Source of the DNA: Planctomycetota bacterium
GTDB taxonomy: Bacteria; Planctomycetota; UBA1135; GCA-002686595
DNA length: 64,000 bases
Direction of reading: 5' to 3'
NCBI GenBank assembly: GCA_002862085.1
Contig: PKCK01000127.1
Span: forward strand, 1-64,000
Shown: one piece after another, positions 1 to 10,400 of the stretch
How the letters are laid out: every line of letters starts with the position of its first letter
Position numbering within the stretch: the stretch's first letter is position 1
Program-made: the position numbers and the translations under genes
Notes under the pieces: model-generated
The model's database searches: none
What the model was told of the DNA's origin: nothing
Seen by the model: only the letters and a program-made list of their open reading frames with translations

Positions 1-1
1 C

Positions 2-2650
2 GAGTGGCAAGCGATGGTCGCCCGCGCGCGGACGGCCGCCGAGAGGGACGGCGCGACCCTCGGGGACGTGCGCACGCTCAGCCGTCTGCTCCTCGAGCGC
101 GCCGAGTCGCTCATCGCGCGCGGCCGCGAGGTCAAGCGCGGCATCGAGCTCGCCGAGGAGTCACTGGACTGGCTCGAGCGCTTCGGCGGCCGCACCCGCG
201 CCACGGAGCCCGTCACCGCGGAGAGCCGCCAGCTCTCGATGGACGTGCACCGGGCCCTGATGGCCGCGTCCCGCGGCCACCGCACCGTCGGCGCCGAGCA
301 GGGCGAGACGCTCGCCCGGCGCGCCCTGGCGCTCGCCGAGGCCCCGGGCGCACGGCTCGAGGCGCTGCTCGTCCTCCAGGAAGAGGTCTCGAGTCAGGTC
401 GCCGCGGGGACGGCGCGCGCGGCGCTCCTCGCCGAGATCCTCGCCGCCCACGGGGATGAGCCGGTCACCGTCTCCGCACGCCGCACCCCCGAGTGGAGCG
501 CTGCGGGCACGTTCCGCGAGGTGCTGGCCGCGCGAGGCGAGGGCGCGCCCGAGCGCGTGGGCGACCCCTGGCGTGACCCCTGGCGTCTCGAGCCCGTTCC
601 GCTGCTCGCGTCTCCGGGGGGCGTCGCGGCAGCGCGGGTCGATCACACCGAGGCCGAGGTCCCCGCGGGTCTGTTCGTCCGCATCGCCGAGGCCATGGAC
701 GCGCGGCGCGGGCCCGACATCGAGGCGCGCCTCTCGGCCGAGCTCGACGCGCTGCACGCGGTGCTCGTCGAGCGCCCCGAGGTGCAGCTCTTCGACACGA
801 CGAGCGGGCTCTGGGCCGCGAGCCGCATCCAGTCGATCCGCGTGCTGTGGCCCTCTTCCGAGGCGGTGGCGCGGATCGAGGCGCGCGCGCGCGAGGCGTT
901 CGACCAGGCGATGGAGGTCGCCCGCGAGACGGGCTCCACGGAGGACCTCGAGCTGCTGCCGGTGTTCTATCCCGGATCCGCGGCCGCGCGCCGGGCCGCC
1001 GACGCGCGCATCGAGTTCGCCCTCGAGAACGGCGCGCCGGCCGAGGTCGCCGCGATCGTCAGCGAGGCCCTCCCCCGCGACTGGCACCCCGCGTCGTCGT
1101 CCCCGGAGGACACCCGGATGCTGCTCGGTCTCGCCGAGACCCTCGGCGGGGTGGGCAACCGCGCCTTCCGCGCGGGGGTGGCGAGGAGCCTCGCCACCTT
1201 CTCCCCCGACCAGCGAGTGCCGCGCCCCGGCAGCCTTCCGGGCAGCGGTCCGCTGACGCTCTCCGAGCTGGCGCGGGCGTGGACCGCGCGAGCGCCGGAG
1301 CGCGGGACGAACCGGCCCGGGCCCGGCTTCGACGCCACCGTCGTCGAGACGAACCGCTTCAAGGGCAACTTCGGCGCCGTGGGGTTCGGCGCGCTCGAGG
1401 ACGGCACCGAGGTCGCCCTGATGGCCAGCCAGCGCGAGCTGCTCGCGGTGCCTTCGGGGCGCGCGGGCCGGCCCCTCTGGCAGCGCAGCGTGCTCCTGAG
1501 CAGCACCAAGAGCGTGCGCGACGGCCAGGTCGTCGTCGACGGCTCACGCGTCATCGTCGCGGACACGCGCCGCGTGACCTGCCTCTCCCTCGAGAGCGGC
1601 GAGCTGCTCTGGACCTTCCGTCCGCCCCAGCGCGGCGTCGGTACGATCGACGTGGACAGCGGGGTCTGCTTGGTGCTGGCGACCCGCGGCCCGGGGCGCG
1701 AGCCCGCGGAGATCCACGCGCTGGACACCGTCGAGGGCGTGGAGCTCTGGCAGCTCGGCTCCATCGGCGGCTTCTACCTCCCGGTCCTGAAGGTCGGAGA
1801 CGGGCGCCTCGTGCTCTTCCCCCTCAAGACCGAGACCGCCGCGGTCCACGACCTGTTCACCGGCTTCCCCATCGCGGCGATCGACACGGGCCGCACGACC
1901 TCCCGCCAGGCCCGACCCGCGTGGATCGATCGCGGCCGGCTGGTGGTGCCCTTCCTGGAGGCCGGCCCGAGCCGCGGGATCCAGAACGCCATCGTGGCGT
2001 ACGAGCTCTCCGACGGCGCCGAGGCATGGCGCATCGGACTCGACAACCACCGCGGCGCGCGGCGCCAGCTCCTCGGGATCATCGACATGCCGGACGGCGA
2101 GGACGGCCGCCGGCGCATCGCGATGCTCGAGGACGCGGGCAAGGAGCGCCGGGCGAGCGGCTTCTCGCTCCACGTGATCGACGAGGAGCGCGGCCGCTTC
2201 GGCACGGGACCGCGCTACACCGTCGATGCGAGCAAGCGGCTGTACGGTGTCCCCGGGAGGCGGCGCGTGATGCTCGACGCCCCGGTCCTGCTCGTCGCCT
2301 CCGAGAGCTCGACCAGTGAATCCACTCGCCTCGAGGCCCTCGACCCGGACCTCCGCCCGCTCTGGAGGGTGTCCTCACCGCGGCGCGTGAGCGTCTCCGG
2401 CGCCCGTGACATGCCGCTCCCCGTGCACACCGGCTCCACCGTGGCCATGATCATCAAGGAGGCCTTCGGCTCGCGAACGAACCAGGGGATGGAGCTCAAG
2501 CTCATGTTCCTCGACGCGGCCAGCGGCAAGCACGTCGAGACGCGACGCCTGGAGACGCCGGGACAGAAGTCGGGCAACTGGCGGACCCTCGAGGGGTTCG
2601 GCGACACTCTCCTCGTGGCGGGCTCGGCCCAGATGTCGGTGATGGAGTGA
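2..2650 (+). CDS. PQQ-like beta-propeller repeat protein, 5' end outside window
   Basis: The reading frame is open to the left edge; the first in-window ATG (14) falls inside what looks like a helical region, so the N-terminus and any signal peptide are probably missing. The first ~430 visible residues are helical and charged. From about residue 440 onward there are propeller-like repeats of the PQQ/quinoprotein type, for example the unit around 'CLSLESGELLWTF' followed by a second unit ending 'VEGVELWQL'. Such repeats usually form a periplasmic or surface beta-propeller; PQQ binding itself cannot be inferred. It precedes, with 14 nt between stop and chosen start, two squalene-cyclase-fold proteins and appears to head the visible part of a secreted-protein operon running to 12965. 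The exact role is unknown; a scaffold or polymer-binding function is as likely as an enzyme. Confidence 0.8.
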   Translation, partial: EWQAMVARARTAAERDGATLGDVRTLSRLLLERAESLIARGREVKRGIELAEESLDWLERFGGRTRATEPVTAESRQLSMDVHRALMAASRGHRTVGAEQGETLARRALALAEAPGARLEALLVLQEEVSSQVAAGTARAALLAEILAAHGDEPVTVSARRTPEWSAAGTFREVLAARGEGAPERVGDPWRDPWRLEPVPLLASPGGVAAARVDHTEAEVPAGLFVRIAEAMDARRGPDIEARLSAELDALHAVLVERPEVQLFDTTSGLWAASRIQSIRVLWPSSEAVARIEARAREAFDQAMEVARETGSTEDLELLPVFYPGSAAARRAADARIEFALENGAPAEVAAIVSEALPRDWHPASSSPEDTRMLLGLAETLGGVGNRAFRAGVARSLATFSPDQRVPRPGSLPGSGPLTLSELARAWTARAPERGTNRPGPGFDATVVETNRFKGNFGAVGFGALEDGTEVALMASQRELLAVPSGRAGRPLWQRSVLLSSTKSVRDGQVVVDGSRVIVADTRRVTCLSLESGELLWTFRPPQRGVGTIDVDSGVCLVLATRGPGREPAEIHALDTVEGVELWQLGSIGGFYLPVLKVGDGRLVLFPLKTETAAVHDLFTGFPIAAIDTGRTTSRQARPAWIDRGRLVVPFLEAGPSRGIQNAIVAYELSDGAEAWRIGLDNHRGARRQLLGIIDMPDGEDGRRRIAMLEDAGKERRASGFSLHVIDEERGRFGTGPRYTVDASKRLYGVPGRRRVMLDAPVLLVASESSTSESTRLEALDPDLRPLWRVSSPRRVSVSGARDMPLPVHTGSTVAMIIKEAFGSRTNQGMELKLMFLDAASGKHVETRRLETPGQKSGNWRTLEGFGDTLLVAGSAQMSVME

Positions 2651-2664
2651 AGGAGGAGCAACGG

Positions 2665-3801
2665 ATGAACGGCCGCATCGGACTCCCGCGCCGCCCCGCG
2701 GCGTGGCGCGCCCTGGCGGCGGTCTGCCTGCTGGGCTCCGTCCTCGCAGCGCCCGCCCAGGAGGAGCGCCGGGACACGACCGCCGCGAGGGGCGTGCGGA
2801 TCACCGCCGAGCAGGAGCGCGCCACGGCCCGCGCCCTCGCGTGGCTCGCTCGCGCCCAGAACGACGACGGCAGCTGGGACGGGGACGTCGGCTTCAAGCT
2901 CAACAACAGCTACCGCACCACGCGCGAGGGCACCGGGCACGCTGGCGTCACCGCGCTCTGCGGCATGGCGTTCCTCGCCGGCGGACACCTGCCCGGTCGC
3001 GGCCCGTACGGGGAGGTCGTGGACCGCGCCGTCGACTTCCTGCTCTCCTGCTCGAACGAGGACGGCTTCCTGTCCCGCGGCGGTACGCGCATGTACAGCC
3101 ACGCCTTCGCCACGCTCTTCCTGGCGGAGGTCTATGGAATGACGCACCGCGAGGACACGCGCGTGCGACTGCAGAAGGCCGTCGACTTCATCGTCAAGAG
3201 CCAGAACGCAGAGGGCGGGTGGCGCTACGGCCCGCAGGCCCAGGACTCGGACATGTCGATCGTGGTGTGCCAGTGCCTCGCGCTGCGCGCCGCCCGCAAC
3301 ATCGGGATCCGCGTCCCGAAGTCCACGATCGACTCCGCGGTGCTCTACGTCGTCGACTCGGCGGTCAAGAGCCAGGACGTCCGGCGCTACAACAGCCCCG
3401 GGACCTTCACCTACCAGCGCGACGCGAACTCGCGTACGACCTTCCCGCTCACGGCGGCCGGGGTGACGGCGCTCAACGGGCTCGGGATCTACTCGGACGA
3501 GCTGATCGACCGGGGCATCGAGTACCTCAACGACACCTTCGAGCGCTTCAACTACAGCTACGGACGCAGCGGCCACTACTTCTTCTGGTACGGCCACTAC
3601 TACGGCGTCCAGGCCATGTACACGAAGGGTGGCCACGACTGGGTGAACTACTTCGAGCGGCTGCGGAGCCTGCTGCTCTCGAATCAGCGCGCCGACGGCT
3701 CCTGGCCCAACCAGATCGGTCCGGGCGCTGCCTTCAGCACCGCGATGGGCTGCCTGATCCTCGAGATCCCCTACGACTTCCTGCCGATCTTCCACCGCTG
3801 A
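2665..3801 (+). CDS. secreted prenyltransferase/squalene-oxidase repeat protein (copy 1)
   Basis: The ATG at 2665 is preferred over an in-frame GTG at 2647 because AGGAGGAG (2651-2658) lies 6 nt upstream, and the protein then begins with a clear signal peptide (hydrophobic core AVCLLGSVLAAPAQ). The 378-residue protein has QW-like repeats of the squalene-hopene cyclase alpha/alpha toroid: QNDDGSW, QNAEGGW and QRADGSW. The DXDD acid motif of true squalene-hopene cyclases is not visible, so catalysis of terpene cyclisation is doubtful. It ends in LPIFHR, a terminus shared with the next gene and nearly shared by 11742-12965 (LPMFHR). It is a tandem paralogue of 3812-4978, with stretches identical even at the DNA level. 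Its location is predicted to be periplasmic or extracellular; the substrate is unknown. Confidence 0.88.
   Translation: MNGRIGLPRRPAAWRALAAVCLLGSVLAAPAQEERRDTTAARGVRITAEQERATARALAWLARAQNDDGSWDGDVGFKLNNSYRTTREGTGHAGVTALCGMAFLAGGHLPGRGPYGEVVDRAVDFLLSCSNEDGFLSRGGTRMYSHAFATLFLAEVYGMTHREDTRVRLQKAVDFIVKSQNAEGGWRYGPQAQDSDMSIVVCQCLALRAARNIGIRVPKSTIDSAVLYVVDSAVKSQDVRRYNSPGTFTYQRDANSRTTFPLTAAGVTALNGLGIYSDELIDRGIEYLNDTFERFNYSYGRSGHYFFWYGHYYGVQAMYTKGGHDWVNYFERLRSLLLSNQRADGSWPNQIGPGAAFSTAMGCLILEIPYDFLPIFHR
3569..3644 (+). repeat. 76-bp direct repeat, copy A
   Basis: This 76-bp stretch is identical, including synonymous positions, to 4746-4821 in the neighbouring paralogue. A second identical block pairs 3751-3802 with 4928-4979. 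Both lie inside the coding regions of the tandem squalene-cyclase-fold genes, whose other parts differ more. The pattern suggests recent duplication plus local gene conversion. Confidence 0.9.
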
Positions 3802-3811
3802 TCGCCCTCCC

Positions 3812-4978
3812 GTGACCACGACGCAGCAGCACAGCGCACGCCCGGCCCGGCCGGGCCTCCGCCGCCTCTCCGCGGGCGCGGCGGCGATGGCCCTGTGCGT
3901 CACGGGCCCGGTGGCCGCCCCGATGGCCCAGGACGCCGGCGCGGCGACCGAGGCCTTCCGAGGCGTCCGCATCACCGCCGATCAGGAGCGCTCCACGACG
4001 CGCGGCCTGGAATGGCTCGCGGGCAATCAGAACGCCGACGGCAGCTGGGACGGGGACGTCGGGTACAAGCGCAACGAGTCCTACGTGACGACGCGCGAGC
4101 AGGGCGGGCACGTGGGTGTGACCGCCCTCGCCGGGATGGCCTTCCTCGCAGGCGGCCACCTCCCCGGCCGCGGCGAGTACGGCCCGGTCGTGGATCGCGC
4201 GGTGGATTACATCCTCAGGGCGACGAATCAGGACGGCTACATCACGAGCGCTGGTACGCGGATGTACAGCCACGCCTTCGCGACGCTCTTCCTCGCTCAG
4301 GTCTGCGGGATGACGCACCGCGAGGACACGCGGCAGCGGCTCCAGAAGGCCGTCGACTTCATCGTCAAGGGCCAGAACGAGCTCGGCGGATGGCGCTACG
4401 AGCCGCTCGCCCGCGACGCCGACATGTCGATCGTCGTCTGCCAGTGCCTCGCCCTGCGCGCGGCCCGCAACATCGGTATCCGGGTCCCCAAGGGGACCAT
4501 CGATGCCGCGGTGATGTACGTCGTGGACTCCGCTGAGCACGGCCACTCGGGCCCCCGGAGCCGGCGCAACCAGCGCGGCACGTTCACCTACAAACGCGGC
4601 TCCGCCTCGCGTACGAACTACTCACTGACCGCCGCCGGCGTGACCGCGCTGAACGGGCTCGGCATCTACTCGGACGAGCTCATCGATCGCGGCATCGAGT
4701 TCCTCCACGACGAGTTCGCGAGCTTCAACCGCAGGTACGGCACCCGCGGCCACTACTTCTTCTGGTACGGCCACTACTACGGCGTCCAGGCCATGTACAC
4801 GAAGGGTGGCCACGACTGGGTCACCTACTTCACGCCGCTCCGGGAGTTCCTCCTCGGCCGCCAGCGCGCCGACGGCTCGTGGGCGAACGGCACCGGACCC
4901 GGCCCGGCGTTCAGCACCGCCATGGCGTGCCTGATCCTCGAGATCCCCTACGACTTCCTGCCGATCTTCCACCGCTGA
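3812..4978 (+). CDS. secreted prenyltransferase/squalene-oxidase repeat protein (copy 2)
   Basis: The GTG start at 3812 lies 10 nt after the previous stop and gives a signal peptide after a short Arg-rich n-region (core AGAAAMALCVTGPVAAPMAQ). The 388-residue protein is a close tandem paralogue of 2665-3801: same QW-like units (QNADGSW, QNELGGW, QRADGSW), same aromatic block 'HYFFWYGHYYGVQAMYTKGG' and same LPIFHR end. No DXDD motif is seen. An insertion of a few residues (around HGHSGPRSRRNQ) separates it from copy 1. The stop overlaps the next ATG as TGATG, so translation is probably coupled to the membrane protein downstream. The two copies may form a heteromeric toroid or act on related ligands; this is inference. 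Confidence 0.88.
   Translation: MTTTQQHSARPARPGLRRLSAGAAAMALCVTGPVAAPMAQDAGAATEAFRGVRITADQERSTTRGLEWLAGNQNADGSWDGDVGYKRNESYVTTREQGGHVGVTALAGMAFLAGGHLPGRGEYGPVVDRAVDYILRATNQDGYITSAGTRMYSHAFATLFLAQVCGMTHREDTRQRLQKAVDFIVKGQNELGGWRYEPLARDADMSIVVCQCLALRAARNIGIRVPKGTIDAAVMYVVDSAEHGHSGPRSRRNQRGTFTYKRGSASRTNYSLTAAGVTALNGLGIYSDELIDRGIEFLHDEFASFNRRYGTRGHYFFWYGHYYGVQAMYTKGGHDWVTYFTPLREFLLGRQRADGSWANGTGPGPAFSTAMACLILEIPYDFLPIFHR
4746..4821 (+). repeat. 76-bp direct repeat, copy B
   Basis: Identical to 3569-3644; see copy A. The flanking bases differ on both sides (4745 and 4822), so the block is bounded. Confidence 0.9.
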
Positions 4979-7383
4979 TGAGCACGCGCCCCGCACTGGC
5001 CACGCCGCGCCTCGACGCGGTCCTCCGCCGCCTCGACGGTTCCCTGCGCCGCAGCATCTGGCTGTACGGCCTCGGGTCCGCCGTGGCCGGCGCGGCCCTG
5101 TGGCTGCTGTTCATGTACGGCGCCGACCGGCTGCTCCAGCTCCCCGCGCCGATCCGGTTGATCCACCTCGCGCTGCTGGCGGCCGGCACGGCCTGGCTGC
5201 TCGCGCGGACGCTCCTCCGCCACCGACGCGCGGTCCCCGACCGCGCGGGCCTCGCGCTCCTGGCCCAGCGCGCGCTCCCCGCGAACGAGGCCGTGGACGA
5301 TCGCTTCATCAACGCGCTGGAGCTCACGCGAACGGTGGACCCGGCGACGCCCGGAGCGGAGCTGGTCGAGCGCATCGCCGCGGCGGCCGAGGACTCCGCC
5401 GGTCGGATCGACCTGGGCCGCGTGACCGACGGCGGCCGCCCGGCCCGACGCTTCGCGGCGGGCGCGATCTGCGCCGCCGCGACCCTCGGCGCCCTCGGCA
5501 GCGATCCCGCCCTCGCGCGCATCTTCGGCGCGCGGATGCTCGGCGCGGACGTCGCGTGGCCGCGCGCGACGACGCTCACGCTCGAGGTCCCCGCCGACAC
5601 CATGGGCCTGGAGGTGGACACCTCCGATCCCGAGCGCATCGTCGTGCGCGCCGCACGCGGCCGGGACGTCCCGCTCATCGTCCGCGCCGAGGGCGTCGTG
5701 CCCGAGCTGGTCAGCCTCTCCTTCGACAGCGGCGCGATCGTCGACCTCGGCCCGAGCGGCCCGGACACGTTCCGCACGGTCCTCCCCTCCGTTCAGGAGG
5801 ACCTCGGCCTGGCCGTGACCGGCGGCGACGACGACCGTGGCGTACCGCGCGTCGAGATCGTCGTGCTCCAGCCGCCCGACCTCGCGCGCCTCGCCTTCGT
5901 GGTCTCGCCCCCGGCCTATTCGGGCCTCCCCCGCGAGGTCAGCACGGAGACGCGGGTCAGCGCGCTGCAGGGCTCGACGGTCGAGGTCTTCGTCCAGGCC
6001 GATCCGGCGAGCTCCACGGGGGTCGCGCGCACGTTCCCCGACGGGATCGAGATCCCCCTCGACCGCGCGCCGTTCCCGGCCGAGGCGCTCCCCGAGCCCT
6101 CCCCCGGCGAGGTGGGTCCGGAGGCCGCGGAGACGCCCGCGCCCGCCGAGGCCCTCTCGTTCCGGACGACCGCCATCGAGTCGACGAAGTTCCGCTTCGA
6201 GCTGCGGGACGAGACCGGTCTCGAGAACCCCGACCCAGCGCTGTTCGGGATCGAGGTCGTCCCCGATCGAGCGCCCGAGCTGATCACGCTCGAACCGGGC
6301 CGCGCGGACGTCGAGGTGGTCGTGGGAGGCGCGGCTGCCGTGCGGATCCTCGGGCGAGACGACTTCGGCGTGCGAGCCCTCGAGCTCGACGTCACCAACG
6401 CGGCGACCGGGACCACCGTGGCGAAGCTGGATCTCGAGCTCACGGAGGTGGAGCTCGAGGACTCCCAGCGCGGCCGGCGCGCCGAGAAGGACACGCGCCT
6501 CGCGAGCAGGCTCCTGGAGATCGACGGCTTCTTCCCCGACGCTCCGCCCGCCATCGGGACCTCTCTGCTGCTCACGGCGCGCCTGACCGACAGCCGCGAG
6601 CCGGACGCGAGCGTCACGGAGGCCGCGCCGATCCGGCTGCGAGTCGTCTCTGCCGACGAGTTCCTCAGGCGCCAGCGAGACGGCCTCGGCCGCGCCGCCG
6701 CCGAGGTCACCGAGGTGATCAACGCCGTGGACCGCACGGCCGACGCGGTCGAGGGCTTCGTCCTCGGCCTCTCGGGGGACGATCGGAGCCTGCCGGACGC
6801 CGCGGGCATGGCCCAGACCCTCAACGACGTACGCCGCGTGCGCGGTGACCTGGAGTCGGTCTCGCGCGACCTCTCGGGCCTCGCCTCTTCGCTGATCTAC
6901 AGCCGGCTCGACGAGCGCTCCGGCGCACTGGAGTCGCGCCTCTTCGAGCTGACGCGAGCGTCGGCCGACCGCGCGTTCCTCATGGAGGCCTGGCGGACGC
7001 TCGGCGCGGAGCTGCGCGCAGGGCGCCTCGGCGCGCCCGAGAGCGCCGGCGCCCTGGTGGGCGTCGTGGCGCTCGCCATCGAGGCCGCCGACCTTCGCTG
7101 CGGCGCCCTCATCGAGGCCCTCGAGGAGGCACGCAGCGCGGACTCGACCGACACCGCGCGCCCGGCCGTCGTGCGCGCGACGATCCGCGTCGAGGAGCTT
7201 CGGGCCGCGCTCGAGGAGCTCGGCCTCGAGCTGAGCGAGTGGGACAGCATGCAGTCCATCCAGGCCCTCGCGCGCGAGATCCTGAACAGCCAGAAGAACC
7301 TGGCCGAGCGCACGCGCAAGCAGGCGCAGCAGGGCACGAGCGGCTCCGGCGACGCTCGAGACGAGAAGGACCCGCCCCGCTGA
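4978..7383 (+). CDS. large membrane-anchored hypothetical protein (DUF4175-like)
   Basis: The ATG overlaps the previous stop (TGATG at 4976-4980), giving 801 residues. Two N-terminal transmembrane segments are visible (about residues 27-48 and 61-80), and a third hydrophobic stretch lies near 155-175. The remainder is extracytoplasmic: beta-rich segments (about 180-550) with an Ala/Pro/Glu-rich linker near 375-395, followed by a long helical C-terminal region that ends in a Lys/Gln/Gly/Ser-rich tail. The arrangement resembles DUF4175-type proteins of planctomycete and bacteroidete gene clusters. I cannot assign a function. Its position between the squalene-cyclase-fold genes and the coiled-coil genes suggests it anchors the cluster's products to the cytoplasmic membrane. 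Confidence 0.75.
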   Translation: MSTRPALATPRLDAVLRRLDGSLRRSIWLYGLGSAVAGAALWLLFMYGADRLLQLPAPIRLIHLALLAAGTAWLLARTLLRHRRAVPDRAGLALLAQRALPANEAVDDRFINALELTRTVDPATPGAELVERIAAAAEDSAGRIDLGRVTDGGRPARRFAAGAICAAATLGALGSDPALARIFGARMLGADVAWPRATTLTLEVPADTMGLEVDTSDPERIVVRAARGRDVPLIVRAEGVVPELVSLSFDSGAIVDLGPSGPDTFRTVLPSVQEDLGLAVTGGDDDRGVPRVEIVVLQPPDLARLAFVVSPPAYSGLPREVSTETRVSALQGSTVEVFVQADPASSTGVARTFPDGIEIPLDRAPFPAEALPEPSPGEVGPEAAETPAPAEALSFRTTAIESTKFRFELRDETGLENPDPALFGIEVVPDRAPELITLEPGRADVEVVVGGAAAVRILGRDDFGVRALELDVTNAATGTTVAKLDLELTEVELEDSQRGRRAEKDTRLASRLLEIDGFFPDAPPAIGTSLLLTARLTDSREPDASVTEAAPIRLRVVSADEFLRRQRDGLGRAAAEVTEVINAVDRTADAVEGFVLGLSGDDRSLPDAAGMAQTLNDVRRVRGDLESVSRDLSGLASSLIYSRLDERSGALESRLFELTRASADRAFLMEAWRTLGAELRAGRLGAPESAGALVGVVALAIEAADLRCGALIEALEEARSADSTDTARPAVVRATIRVEELRAALEELGLELSEWDSMQSIQALAREILNSQKNLAERTRKQAQQGTSGSGDARDEKDPPR

Positions 7384-7409
7384 TCGAACGGGAGGAGTCA
7401 GGAGACACC

Positions 7410-10400
7410 ATGACGAAACGCATGAGCACGCTACCCCTCTGGATCGCGTTCGCGGCCGCGGCCCCCGGGACGCTCTCCGCCGCCGCGGCGAGCGTGACGG
7501 CGCCGCCTGGCCCCGCGGTCTCCCAGGATGGCTCCAAGGAGCTCAGCGCCCTGGTCCGCGAGCAGGCCCGACTGGAGCGCAAGGTCCGCGAGCTGCGAGT
7601 CAAGGTCGCCGCCATCGCGCCGCGCTACGAGGCGGAGGGCCGGCCCGGCGCGGCCAAGCTGCTGCGGCGCGCCATGGAGGTTCTGGACGAGCGCAGCGAG
7701 GAGGCCCAGGGCCGCACCCTCGAGGAGCTCGCCAACACCTCCGAGGAAGAGCTGAGCGCGGGGCGTCTGCTCGCCGCTCTCGAGGCGCAGGAGCGCGTGG
7801 TGTCGAGGGTCGTCCGCTTCCTCGAGATCCTCGAGGACCGGGAAGGCGACATCGACCCCGAGAAGAACCTCGCGGAGCTGCGCGAGCTGCAGTCCGCGCT
7901 TCTGTCGGTCCGGAGCGAGCAGGAGCAGGTGCGCGAGGAGACGCAGGCGCTCGAGAACGAATCCATGTCGCCGGCTCAGCGCGCGGTGCAGCAGACCATC
8001 CAGCAGGCCCTCGAGCGCCAGCGGGAGCTGCTCGCCGAGAACGAGCGCCGCGCCTTGGAATCCGGGAACCGGAGCGCCGAGCAGCTCCTCGACGAACTCG
8101 CCGCTCTCGCGGAGGAGCAGCGGGAACGCGCCGAGGCGGCGGCGCGCGCGAGCGCCGCCGACCGCGCCGCCCTGGAGGCCATGCGCCCCGACGTGAGCAG
8201 CGCGCGCCGCGACGAGGCGAGAGCGCAGCAGCTCCGCGAGGCCGCGGAGGCTCTCGCGGAGGCCGCCGAGGACGCCGGCGCGAGCTCGGACTCCGCCGCG
8301 CGCCAGCGCGCGTCCGCGGACGCGAGCGAGCGGCTCGATTCCCTCGCCCGCAGCCTCGAGCGCCGCGCCACGATCGCCTCCGACGCCGCCCTCGACGAGG
8401 CCGCGCAGGCGGTGAGCGCGGCCGCCGAGGCGATCGAAGAGGCCATCTCCCGGGACGCGAACGAGCGCTCCGAGGCGCTCGACGCCGCCTCGCAGCAGGC
8501 TGCGCGGGCCGCCGCCGATGCCGCCGAAGCCGCGCGAGCCAGCGAGGAAGCCGCGGACGCTGCGCGCCAGCGAGCGCGGAGCGCCGCCGAGGAGCTCGCG
8601 CGGGCCGCGGAGGCCGGCGAGCGAGCCGACACGGCGCGGAACGCCGAGGCCGTGCGCGGCGCGCTGGAGCGCGCCGCCGCCGCGAGCGATGCGCGCGCGG
8701 AGGCCGAGGCCCGTGCGCTCGACGCGGCCGCCCAGCCCGAGGTTCGCGAGGCCGCCGAGGCCGCGGTCGAGGCCGAGGCCGAGGCCGCGCGCGACGCCAC
8801 CGCCGACGCCCTCGAAGCCATCGACCGCGCCCTCGGGCTCGGTTCACAGCGGGCCGATCAGATGGAGTCGAGCCAGCGCTCCGCCGCGGAGCGCGCGGAG
8901 GCGCTCGCGCGCGACGCCGAGCGAGTGGCCGAGGGGGATCCGCGCGATCCCGAGGACGGCCTGCCCGCCGGGGCGTCGGTGGCGGAGGCGCTCGAGCGCG
9001 CCCGCGAGGCCATGGAGCGATCGGCGGCCGCTGCGGCCGAGGCGACCCGCGCAGCGACCGACGCCGGCCGCGCCTCCGAGGAGCGCTCGCGCGCCGAGTC
9101 CGCGGCGCGCGCCCAGGCACGGCAATCACAGCCGCAAGGGTCTCAGCAGCAGGGCCCCGAACAACAGGGATCCCAGCAGCAGAGGTCTCAGCAGCAGGGG
9201 TCTCAGCAGCAGGGGTCCCAACAGCAGGGGTCCCAGCAGCAGGCCGCCGAAGCGCAACAGCGCGCCGAAGAGGCGCAACAGCGCGCGGCCGAAGCCCAGG
9301 AGCGCTCCGAGGAAGCCGCGCGGGACGCCGCCGAGGAGCTCGAGGCGGCCCGCGAGTCGCTGGAGCAGGCCCTCGCGGAGAGCGAGGATCGCGAGGACGC
9401 GGTCACGCGACAGGAGGCGAGCGAGGAGCAGGAGGCCCTCGCGGAGGACGTCCGCGAGGCGGCCCGCAGCGCCGAGCAGGCGGAGATGTCCGCAGAGGCA
9501 CGCGAAGAGACGCGCGAGGCGCTCGAGCGCGCCGCCGAGGCGATGGAGCGAGCCGCGCAGCAGATGCAGCAGTCCTCCGGAAGCTCGCAGTCGAGCCAGT
9601 CCCAGCGCGAGGCCACGGACGCGCTCGAGGAAGCGGCTCGCGCCGCCGCCGAGGGCGCAGAGCCGCGCACGCAGGAGCAGCGCGATCGCGCCGAGGCCCT
9701 CGAGGAGCGGCAGCGTCGGATCGAGGAGGAGCTGCTCGCCCTCGCCCGCCGCAACGAGGAGCGAGAGGGGCTGCAGTCCCCCAGCGACGCGATGCAGGAG
9801 GCGGCGGACGCCGCCGCGGAGGCTGGCGAGGCCCTGGACCAGCAGGACCTCGACGAGGCCCAGGAGGAGCAGGAGGAGGCCGAGCGCAAGATCGAGGAGG
9901 CGCTCGAGGAGCTCGAGGAGGAGGAGGAGCAGTACGAGACCCTCCGCCAGGAGGAGCTGCTCTTCCGCATCGCCGAGGAGGTCGCGGAGATCCGCGGACT
10001 GCACGGTGTCCAGTGGCGCGCGACCATCGAGCTGGACGAGGGTCGCAGCGGCTCGCGCCCGAGCCGCTCGGAGCGCATCCGCCTGCGCAAGATCGCGCGC
10101 GAGGAGGAGACTCTCGCCGGTCGCATCGAGTCGATCGTCGAGGCGATCACGGCCGAGGGCAGCCTCGTCTTCGCCGAGGTGCTGGACCGTTCGCGTCGCG
10201 ACCTGATGCGCATCGCCGGGGATCTCGGTGACAAGGGCGGCTACGACTCGGGCCCGCGTACCCAGGCCCTGCAGAGCGACGTGGACCAGGGGCTCGCGTG
10301 GCTCGAGGAGGCCCTGAACGACGAGCTCGACCGCCGCGCCGAGGAGGAGCAGCAGCAGCAGGAGCAGCAAGATCAGCAAGAGCAGCAGCAGGACCAACAG

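Noticed and set aside
3569-4821. Direct repeats as an insertion-sequence or attachment-site signature
   Set aside because: Both copies are inside homologous codons of tandem paralogues; no transposase, integrase or terminal inverted repeats are present anywhere in the window.
2665-4978. True squalene-hopene cyclases
   Set aside because: The QW-like repeats are present but the DXDD motif is not, the proteins are half the usual length (~380 versus ~630) and carry cleavable signal peptides.
9138-9242. Possible CRISPR-like array
   Set aside because: Units are 15 bp, directly abutting with no spacers, and in coding phase; it is a protein repeat.
8518-10206. A 562-codon + strand frame inside the coiled-coil gene
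   Set aside because: Arg/Pro/Ser-rich shadow of the 15-bp repeats and GAG/GCC-rich codons in the true frame; no start context.
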